Assembly: GCA_030595765.1 (NCBI GenBank)
Contig: JAUVCJ010000147.1
Location: 1-6,272 of the forward strand
DNA: 6,272 bases
Origin: Thermoplasmatota archaeon
Lineage (GTDB): Archaea; Thermoplasmatota; Thermoplasmata; GCA-020350865; JAUVCJ01
Reading direction: 5' to 3'
The notes under the pieces were generated by a model that saw only the letters and a program-made list of their open reading frames with translations, made no database searches and was not told the origin of the DNA. Below, one piece after another: positions 1-5,772 of this stretch. Made by a program: the position numbers and the translations under genes. Position 1 is the stretch's first letter. Each line of letters opens with the position of its first letter.

Positions 1-189
1 GTCCCAGGTCAAACCCATAACAGTGCATCCAGGTGCAAGAACGAAATCCCTCATCAACAATCCATCTGTGCGAAGCGATGTTGAGGATTCGATGTCCCAT
101 TCATAGTCCCGAAGGTCATAGTCCCATTGAGGGCCATCCTCATCCTGGGTATGGTCAGGTATGTCCGGAGCCACCATGGGTGCATCGTT
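1..189 (-). repeat. Module 5: start of another propeller-bearing shell, truncated by window
   Basis: Residues 1862-1924. The opening half NDAPMVAPDIPDHTQDEDG then DYEWDIESS repeats that of modules 2 to 4. It is followed by the start of another insert (SLRTDGLLMRD, CTVMGLTWD) that aligns with the first blade of module 4 (TLKTDGLEMST, TTVMGLAWD). The array therefore continues left of base 1, and the full protein is longer than 1924 residues. The number of further copies and the C-terminal anchor, if any, are unknown. Confidence 0.8.
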
Positions 190-3100
190 GATGCCGTTTA
201 TGTTGACGAACATGGAATCCGTATTGGATAGAGCGCCATCGGATAACCAGAAGGTTTTACTGTCAGCACCAGCAACATTTGGCCCCTGGTAGAAGGTGGC
301 TACATCGTTGTCGGTGTCCATCAGAACACCCAGAATTCCAGGTGCCCCACCTGAGGGGCTCCAATCCAGGGATAGGGAATCCTCCACTATCCTGTCGCCG
401 TAGTATACACTGCTAGAATAGGTCCAGATAAGGCCGTTGGCAAAGGATAATCCATAGGTCCCACCTGAGTGAGAGAGCGTTACTGTATCAATGAATGTTC
501 CTGACATGGTGTAAACGTATAGAGTGCTTCCACTGGCGGAATAAAGCCATTTCCCATCAGTATCAAAATGGTAAGCTGAACCTGTTTGTGTTGAGAGTGT
601 GATCGTATTGATTAGGGTACCAGTCTGTGCATCGTACCTTTTGACGGTCTGTCTGTCACTATTGAGAGCATAGATGTAGTAGCCATCCTTTGTTATGCTG
701 GCAGAGCCTTGATCGTAGTCAAAAAGTGCATTATGGATAAGCATCGGCATTCCTGTTATCTTATCCACCTGATACCAGTCCTTGTAGTAATCCTTCACAT
801 AAAGGAAGCCATCAGCCGGATTGTAGGACATCGAACGCATATCCAGGTTGCAATTAAGTGTTCCCACCCAACCTCCAAACTTATTCAATTTATAGATGTC
901 TTGACTCCCGCCTCCTTTTGACATGTAGTAGTTAGTGCCATCCCATGCTAATCCCATAACGGTCGTTCCTGGATTGTAGGTGATTGTGCTCATCTCCAAT
1001 CCATCCGTCTTCAGGGTGTTGGTGGTCTCAACATCATGCTCGTAGTTTCTCAAGTCGTAGGTCCAGGGTGCATCGTCCTCGTCCCTATACTCATCAGGCA
1101 GGCCAGGAGCAATTTCAGGCTGGTCATTGTCCGCAAACAGGGTCAATGTGAGGGTACTGGAGTCAGTCAAGGAGCCGTCATCGATCTCGATGGTTGGGAC
1201 ATCAACCCCATTGGCATTGGGTACTGGATAGAAGGTCAGGACATCATTGTTCGCATCTACCAGGGTTGAATATAGGCTCTCATCGCCTCCAGTGATACTC
1301 CAATCTAGGCTCAGCGAGGATTCGGTCAATCTGTAGCCATAGTACATAAAATTCGAATAGACCCAGAGAAGTCCGTTTGTAAACGATAAACCATAAGAAA
1401 CTGAGATTTCGTCAATCTCAACGTCGCCGATATAGCTTCCATCCATCGTGTAGATATAGACAAAATTGTTATTGACCAAGTACAGCCATTTCCCATCTGT
1501 ATCGAAATTGTTCAGACTAGGTGCTCCAATGGTTAAATCTATTGTGTTGATGTAATCACCATTTGCTGCATCGTATCTGTAAACTTCAGCTACTCCGCCC
1601 TTTTCATAGATGTATTTCCCATCCGCTGAAAGTGATGCTGAGGTCTGGTCCTCGGAAAACATTCCTGTATGCCATATGCCACCAGACCCAGTATCCGGGT
1701 CTATCCGATACCAATCTTTCTGATAGCTCTTGATGTAGAGGTAACCGTCATTTGGATTGTAGGTGATGGACCTCTGGTCGATATTGACATCCAGGGTAGT
1801 GACATAATTCCCATCCTTGTCGTACTTGAAGATATCGCACTGGTTTCCACTTCCGGTTGCTATGTAGTAATAGGTTCCATCCCAGGTAATTCCCATAGTC
1901 GTGTTGGCATCTTCATTGAAATCTATCATGCGCATCTCCAAGCCATTCATCTTCATGATGATGCTAGCCTCCACATCCTGCTCGTAATTCTCCAGGTTCA
2001 GATCCCAGTGGAAAGCATCCTCGTTCTGGAACTGATCAGGAATGTCAGGGCCTATATAGGGAGCGTCGTTGATAGGGTTCAGGTCCAATCCACCAATGGA
2101 AATGTCATAGGATCCTCCAGGATCTGTAAGGCGATAATCAAATGCTGTGGTGCCATAGGCATTGGGAACTGGATAGAAGGTAACCACATCGTTAGCTGAA
2201 TCCATTAATGGATTAAAAAGGGAGTCTCCACCAGTTATGCTCCAGTCCAGATTCGTTGTGGAACCGGTTATTCTGTAACCATTCCAAACACCGCTCACAT
2301 ATAGCCATATCATACCGTTTGCCAAGGACATACCGTAAGTACTAGGGACTCCAGCCTCTGGAATGGAAATGGTCATCAGAGGTGATACAGTTCCCGATCC
2401 TCCCATGGGGTAAACATACAGGTCCTTTGTTGCTGTGTTGAAATTGTATAGCTGTTTTCCATCTGTTGCCAACCCGTAGTAGTAGCCCTGGGAGAGTTGG
2501 AACGAATTCAACTCATCTCCGGTTCCTGCATCATACCGCATGATTGTGTAGGTCCCTGGGTTTGCTAGGTCATAGAGGTCAGTAATACCTGTGCCTCCAA
2601 CGACGATAGTGGCTCCATACTGGGTCGATTGGAAGATGCTGTTATGTATTGGAGAAACAAAGCAGTTTATCCCACAGGTGGCAGGGTCAATGGCCACAAA
2701 ATCATTCTCGAAGGTCTTGGCATAGAGCAATCCATCTATGGGGCTATATGATAGGGAGCGGAAATTTGTAATCGGGGTCGTACCAAAGGAAGCGATCTCA
2801 TTTCCATACCCGTCATATTTTATCAAACTATTATACGCGGCCACCCAGTAATTCGCTCCATCCCAGACAAGGCCCTTTCCATTAACGGATGGAAATGATT
2901 TCTCAAATACAGCAGTTGCTAGCAGCGGGCTCTCCTCAATGTCCCATTCGTACTTGCTCAGGTCATCGCTCCAGTGGGCTGCATCCTCATTCTCGGACCA
3001 GGATGGAAGCGGTTCTATGATGATGCTGGGAGCATCATTGACAGCGTTGTAGGTGACAAAGACATCCTGGACGCCATCTTGTGTGGTCGAATCCAACAGC

Positions 3101-5772
3101 TGGAGGGAAACAGTGTCTGAGCCGTAGGCATTGGGGCAGGAGATGAAATCAACGATATCCTCTTTCACATCAATTTGGGGCACATGAAGAGAATAGTCCA
3201 TCGATGAGATGTCCCAGTTCAGCTCAGTTGTCCCCCAGGAATAGACCAGGTCCACACCGAATAGACTGGCCGTGGAGATATTTGGAAATCCATCGCTTGC
3301 GGTATAGTATGACTCAATGAGGTTGACCAGTCCGTAATTGCCGGGAATGGTCATCCCTGGAAAAGTGTAAGTGTAATACGAAGCATCGGCATATGCGCCA
3401 ATACGATAGGTTGTACCACCCTTCAATATTATTGGGGTAAGCAAGGTAGTTTCCCTCCAAAACCCATTGATACTAGAAACGGGCTGGGAATGAACTGGGA
3501 CTCCTCCATCAGTCCAGATAGTGACCTTATTCCCCCAAGAGTGTCTAAAGGCATGGACGTTGATGTCTGTTGTAGGTGTGAAGGAGTGGCCTATGGTATA
3601 GACTCCAGAACCAGTACTCGTATGCTTGGTAGAGGAGAACACGTTATCTATGTTGGTGCTCAGTCGTAAATGTATCAGATGATAGTTGAGGGCAGAACCG
3701 GTTCTTTCGCCGTAACGTATCTGGATGCCGTCCCTTGTGATTGGAAGATTGATTCGATCATCCTTGACAGGATAGCCTTGAGCATTGATCATTGCCCAGG
3801 AAACTGCCACATCATAGTCCATGCCTGCCTGAAGTAATAGTGGAAAAGATAGAGGGATATCATGCCATTCTAAAGAGGTTGTGCCTGTGGTATCGAGGGT
3901 TCCTGTAGCCAGAAGCGCCCCGCGTGTAGTCCCAATAGCTGAATATATATTGGCAGTGATAACCTGACCAGGGATGTCGCTGTACCATCCTACCTTGGTC
4001 ACTTCCATGTTCTGCTGGGCGGTTATAAAGGCTCCACGCTCATCAGGAGCTGAAGCACCTTTGATGACCGCACTCTGATGTTCCCAGAGGGATCTCACAC
4101 GCATGTCATCATGGTCGTATTCGTGTGCGCTCAGGTCCCCCAAGGATATATCGGACTCCTCGCTAACAGAAGCCGGATTTGGTATTGCCGGGGCAATGAC
4201 AGGAGCGGTGTTGCCTTGGGCCCAGTTGGCTGCATTCACAAGCAGTTGCTGCATGTTCATATTGACCCATGGGTCGGCACCTGCACGGTTGCCAGCTGTG
4301 GCGAAATGAACAACGCGACCGTCCATGTATTCGCTGACTCCTATAGTATGGGCTGAACCGGTTCCGATGATGAGGTTCTGGCAACCATTCAGGGGGCGGG
4401 CGCCCATTATGGAATAACGTATGCTGGGTGTCAAAAAGGTCGAAGGAAGCCCTTCAAGCACAGGGTGTGAAAGCTGGGTGAGGTTCAGAGCATATGTCTC
4501 AACTGCTAGGAGAGTGCCAGTTCTATACAAGCACTGGAGCGGGGCTAGTGTTGTAAATCTGGCAGCCTGGACATGATAGGCAAAGTACTCAAAGAGCAGG
4601 ACACCGCCCCCATTGTTCTGAAAGTTCATTATAGCAGCCTGGCCAGCCAGAGGCATGTCGTCGCCTGTGCTTGCTCCGGGTAGGATAATCACCAAATTGA
4701 ATTCATTAGGATCTGGTGTGCCGGTGTAGGCGGTGGCCAATCCACCGTCTGTGACAGAAAAGCCAGCTCCCTGGAGAGTGCTCATGAGGGTGGCATGCTC
4801 ATTCCTACCCAATACCAGAACACTACCACGGACCGCTGGGTCGATAACAACAGGCCAGTCCCTACTTGAAGCGGTGAGCCAGCTTAGAGGGGTCAGGACT
4901 GCAAGGTCGTAACCTAGGGGTGTTTGCCTGACCTCATACAATCCAGAAATACTCTCGTCCTCATTGTCAGCCTCCCACATCTTTGGGGCAGGAAGGGTGA
5001 AGACTATCTCGCCATCTTCCAAGTTCACAAGTTCCAGAGCCTGTTCTGTGCGGTAGGTCGATTCCAGGTCAGCACTTGTTGGTGGTGTTCCAACAGGCAC
5101 GAGGGAGAGCCCATTGGAGAGTGTGAGGGACACTGAGAAACTCAGGTATGAATCTGCATCCATGTAGGATGGGGGAGCCTGTGGAAGCTGGGATAGGAGG
5201 TATTCATGCTTGACACTGTCCTCTCCAAGCCTGTATATCTCGTCTGTGAACGGGAAAGACCCTGGATATGTTATCACGCTTAGGTCGTTATCGGCCTTCA
5301 CTGTAGCCATGCTTCCCTGGGATATCACCACATTGATCCCATTGCTGGTGTAGCCCATGGAGCTAGAGCGCCAGCTGACCATATCATCATACTGAGAGGT
5401 GATACTTACAAGCCCGGTGCTAGTCGCTGGGAACCTTGCTGTGAAGGTATCGTATTCAGCCGAATATCCTCCTCCAAGAACGTCTAGAGCCGGTGTTAGT
5501 TCCGGAATATGGATCGATGTGTCAAGCCCGTCAGCCTCCTGGCCATCAAGAAAATTCAAAGGACCGGCCAATTCATCATTAGCATCCTTAGTTTCTCCCA
5601 TGAATGAATCCTGGGCCTGCCAATCTACCATTGTCAGTGTTCCGCTTCCAACCATCAGAAGCGCTACGAATACCGAAGCTAGTACTGGCAATACACAATT
5701 AGCAGCCTTGGCTGCCTGTCTGGATATCCCGCTGTTTGCGAATAGATTCTCTATTTCTTTGTTGTTTTTCAT
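1..5772 (-). CDS. Giant multidomain surface/secreted protein, 3' end outside window
   Basis: I checked every triplet from the ATG at 5772-5770 to base 1: 1924 codons with no stop. The ATG is preceded by GAGGG with a 7-base spacer. The same frame upstream has no ATG, GTG or TTG before a TGA at 5826-5824, so this start is well fixed. Visible order: residues 26-47 hydrophobic segment; about 70-312 beta-rich region like WapA/RHS or DNRLRE protein preambles; about 313-520 ThuA/GATase-like domain; 521-911 split cadherin-like shell holding two DUF4082-like domains; 912-1234, 1235-1548 and 1549-1861 three shells each holding a five-blade propeller-like insert; 1862 onward a further copy that is cut off. 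Inferred role: cell-surface binding, adhesion or a structural layer. No active enzyme is evident. The 5' end overlaps the preceding gene by four bases. No family gives it a secure name; reading frame and extracellular fate are the firm parts. Confidence 0.95.
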   Translation of the reverse strand, partial: MKNNKEIENLFANSGISRQAAKAANCVLPVLASVFVALLMVGSGTLTMVDWQAQDSFMGETKDANDELAGPLNFLDGQEADGLDTSIHIPELTPALDVLGGGYSAEYDTFTARFPATSTGLVSITSQYDDMVSWRSSSMGYTSNGINVVISQGSMATVKADNDLSVITYPGSFPFTDEIYRLGEDSVKHEYLLSQLPQAPPSYMDADSYLSFSVSLTLSNGLSLVPVGTPPTSADLESTYRTEQALELVNLEDGEIVFTLPAPKMWEADNEDESISGLYEVRQTPLGYDLAVLTPLSWLTASSRDWPVVIDPAVRGSVLVLGRNEHATLMSTLQGAGFSVTDGGLATAYTGTPDPNEFNLVIILPGASTGDDMPLAGQAAIMNFQNNGGGVLLFEYFAYHVQAARFTTLAPLQCLYRTGTLLAVETYALNLTQLSHPVLEGLPSTFLTPSIRYSIMGARPLNGCQNLIIGTGSAHTIGVSEYMDGRVVHFATAGNRAGADPWVNMNMQQLLVNAANWAQGNTAPVIAPAIPNPASVSEESDISLGDLSAHEYDHDDMRVRSLWEHQSAVIKGASAPDERGAFITAQQNMEVTKVGWYSDIPGQVITANIYSAIGTTRGALLATGTLDTTGTTSLEWHDIPLSFPLLLQAGMDYDVAVSWAMINAQGYPVKDDRINLPITRDGIQIRYGERTGSALNYHLIHLRLSTNIDNVFSSTKHTSTGSGVYTIGHSFTPTTDINVHAFRHSWGNKVTIWTDGGVPVHSQPVSSINGFWRETTLLTPIILKGGTTYRIGAYADASYYTYTFPGMTIPGNYGLVNLIESYYTASDGFPNISTASLFGVDLVYSWGTTELNWDISSMDYSLHVPQIDVKEDIVDFISCPNAYGSDTVSLQLLDSTTQDGVQDVFVTYNAVNDAPSIIIEPLPSWSENEDAAHWSDDLSKYEWDIEESPLLATAVFEKSFPSVNGKGLVWDGANYWVAAYNSLIKYDGYGNEIASFGTTPITNFRSLSYSPIDGLLYAKTFENDFVAIDPATCGINCFVSPIHNSIFQSTQYGATIVVGGTGITDLYDLANPGTYTIMRYDAGTGDELNSFQLSQGYYYGLATDGKQLYNFNTATKDLYVYPMGGSGTVSPLMTISIPEAGVPSTYGMSLANGMIWLYVSGVWNGYRITGSTTNLDWSITGGDSLFNPLMDSANDVVTFYPVPNAYGTTAFDYRLTDPGGSYDISIGGLDLNPINDAPYIGPDIPDQFQNEDAFHWDLNLENYEQDVEASIIMKMNGLEMRMIDFNEDANTTMGITWDGTYYYIATGSGNQCDIFKYDKDGNYVTTLDVNIDQRSITYNPNDGYLYIKSYQKDWYRIDPDTGSGGIWHTGMFSEDQTSASLSADGKYIYEKGGVAEVYRYDAANGDYINTIDLTIGAPSLNNFDTDGKWLYLVNNNFVYIYTMDGSYIGDVEIDEISVSYGLSFTNGLLWVYSNFMYYGYRLTESSLSLDWSITGGDESLYSTLVDANNDVLTFYPVPNANGVDVPTIEIDDGSLTDSSTLTLTLFADNDQPEIAPGLPDEYRDEDDAPWTYDLRNYEHDVETTNTLKTDGLEMSTITYNPGTTVMGLAWDGTNYYMSKGGGSQDIYKLNKFGGWVGTLNCNLDMRSMSYNPADGFLYVKDYYKDWYQVDKITGMPMLIHNALFDYDQGSASITKDGYYIYALNSDRQTVKRYDAQTGTLINTITLSTQTGSAYHFDTDGKWLYSASGSTLYVYTMSGTFIDTVTLSHSGGTYGLSFANGLIWTYSSSVYYGDRIVEDSLSLDWSPSGGAPGILGVLMDTDNDVATFYQGPNVAGADSKTFWLSDGALSNTDSMFVNINGINDAPMVAPDIPDHTQDEDGPQWDYDLRDYEWDIESSTSLRTDGLLMRDFVLAPGCTVMGLTWD
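190..1128 (-). repeat. Module 4: NDQP shell split by a propeller-like insert
   Basis: Residues 1549-1861, 939 bases. The opening half is NDQPEIAPGLPDEYRDEDD then NYEHDVE; the closing half is SLSLDWSPSGG then NDVATFYQGPNVAGAD. The blade turns have glycines at residues 1612, 1655, 1697, 1740 and 1780, spaced 43, 42, 43 and 40 apart. The closest match to module 3 includes the identical stretch FDTDGKWLY and YGLSF-x-NGL. The corresponding DNA (ccatttcccatc) lies at 547 and at 1486, exactly 939 bases apart, so the two copies probably arose by in-frame tandem duplication and have since diverged. Confidence 0.8.
1129..2070 (-). repeat. Module 3: NDAP shell split by a propeller-like insert
   Basis: Residues 1235-1548. 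The opening half is NDAPYIGPDIPDQFQNEDA then NYEQDVE; the closing half is LDWSITGGDESL then NDVLTFYPVPNANGVD. The insert (about 1269-1488) gives the clearest blade pattern. DG or NG turns with glycines at residues 1299, 1343, 1385, 1427 and 1467 are spaced 44, 42, 42 and 40 residues apart. Each is followed by a Y/W-rich strand (TYYYI, YLYIK, KYIYE, KWLYL, LLWVY), and the first four then have an IxxYDxxG-like strand. This fits beta-propeller blades of NHL- or YVTN-like type, though no family motif is exact. The module is nearly the same length as module 4 and aligns with it end to end. Confidence 0.8.
2071..3039 (-). repeat. Module 2: NDAP shell split by a propeller-like insert
   Basis: Residues 912-1234. 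The opening half has NDAPSIIIEPLPSWSENEDA and YEWDIEE. The insert (about 950-1174) has five blade-like repeats, with strand-turn motifs such as GLVWDGANYW, SLSYSPIDGLLYAK, GLATDGKQLYNF and GMSLANGMIWLY. The closing half begins NLDWSITGGDSLFNPLMDS and continues NDVVTFYPVPNAYG. It is a diverged copy of modules 3 and 4, with a slightly longer third blade (VVGGTGITDLYDLANPGT). A CGINC pair (Cys-X3-Cys) in the second blade is absent from the other copies. Acidic residues in the shell (NED, DVE, DSANDV) resemble the calcium-binding positions of cadherin-like domains; metal binding is inferred. Confidence 0.75.
3040..4212 (-). repeat. Module 1: split cadherin-like shell with DUF4082-like inserts
   Basis: Residues 521-911. 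The opening half reads APVIAPAIPN, then VSEESDISLGDLSAHEYDHD, matching the opening halves of the later modules (NDAP-x-IxPxIPD, then NED, then YExDVE). The closing half starts at residue 851 (LNWDISSMDYSL) and continues with CPNAYGSDTVSLQLLDS, ending at the next NDAP (912-915). In ordinary cadherin-like NDAP repeats the two halves adjoin; here about 290 residues separate them. This is the most diverged copy. Its insert is of a different type from those in modules 2 to 4, which suggests the shell is a general carrier. Confidence 0.65.
3241..4056 (-). other. Pair of DUF4082-like beta-sandwich domains
   Basis: Residues about 573-704 and 712-844 lie inside module 1. The first reads MEVTKVGWYSDIPGQVITAN, then ALLATGTLDTTG, then EWHDIPLSFPLLLQAGMDYD and VAVSW. 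The second reads FTPTTDINVHAFRHSW, then VTIWTDGGVPVHSQP, then FWRETTLLTPIILKGGTTYR and IGAY. Both follow the DUF4082-type order: position change near a tryptophan or phenylalanine, a strand ending LW- or IW-like with a following G, then W-x-x-V/T, P-x-x-L and an aG-x-x-Y motif. DUF4082 domains are found in large extracellular proteins and are thought to be carbohydrate- or surface-associated; their exact ligand is not known. The assignment is from pattern alone. Confidence 0.5.
4213..4836 (-). other. ThuA/GATase-like alpha/beta domain, probably non-catalytic
   Basis: Residues about 313-520 show the alternating strand-helix plan of the class I glutamine amidotransferase-like/ThuA-like fold. 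It starts with strand GSVLVLG, helix EHATLMSTLQGAGFSVT and strand FNLVIILPG. A helix and tight turn follow: AAIMNFQNNGGGVLLFEYFA. Then come LSHPVLEGLP, which resembles the HP(I/V)xxGL signature of ThuA-like domains, and GRVVHFATAGN followed by NMNMQQLLVNAANWA, the usual closing strand and C-terminal helix. The nucleophile position after the GGG turn, where an active amidotransferase has Cys, reads LLFEYFAYH with no cysteine. I therefore infer a binding or structural domain. It connects without a linker to the first NDAP-type shell (NTAP at residues 521-524). Confidence 0.65.
4837..5565 (-). other. WapA/RHS- or DNRLRE-type N-terminal preamble region
   Basis: Residues about 70-312 match by eye the beta-rich region that precedes the main body of many large secreted proteins, such as WapA/RHS-like and DNRLRE proteins. 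Landmarks in order are ITYPGSFPFTDEIYRL, then SVKHEYLLSQLPQAPP, then SFSVSLTLSNGLSLVP, then EIVFTLPAPKMWEAD, then SGLYEVRQTPLGYDL, then LSWLTASSRDWPVVIDPAV. The closing pattern, a WL followed by YPVxIDP-like residues, is the most diagnostic part (VIDP is residues 309-312). Here the region leads straight into an amidotransferase-like domain, not an RHS barrel. Its known role is structural; no catalysis is expected. The assignment is by motif recognition only. Confidence 0.6.
5632..5697 (-). other. N-terminal signal/membrane segment of the giant protein
   Basis: Residues 26-47 form one hydrophobic run (CVLPVLASVFVALLMVGSGT) after a 24-residue leader containing K2, K5, R18 and K22. This fits Sec-dependent export with the body of the protein outside. 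No clear A-X-A cleavage site follows: the next residues are LTMVDWQAQDS. It may therefore be an uncleaved anchor rather than a cleaved signal peptide. The leader is longer than a usual bacterial signal peptide. No second membrane segment is seen in the remaining visible residues. Confidence 0.8.

Noticed and set aside
1669..2199. Plus-strand open frame of 176 codons
   Set aside because: It lies entirely antisense to module 3 and the end of module 2, has no ribosome site or domain, and its Ile/Val-rich product reflects the complement of Asp/Asn/Tyr codons.
4078..4384. Open frames on both strands near the GATase-like and module 1 junction
   Set aside because: Short, mutually overlapping and inside the 1924-codon frame, with no start signals or recognisable motifs.
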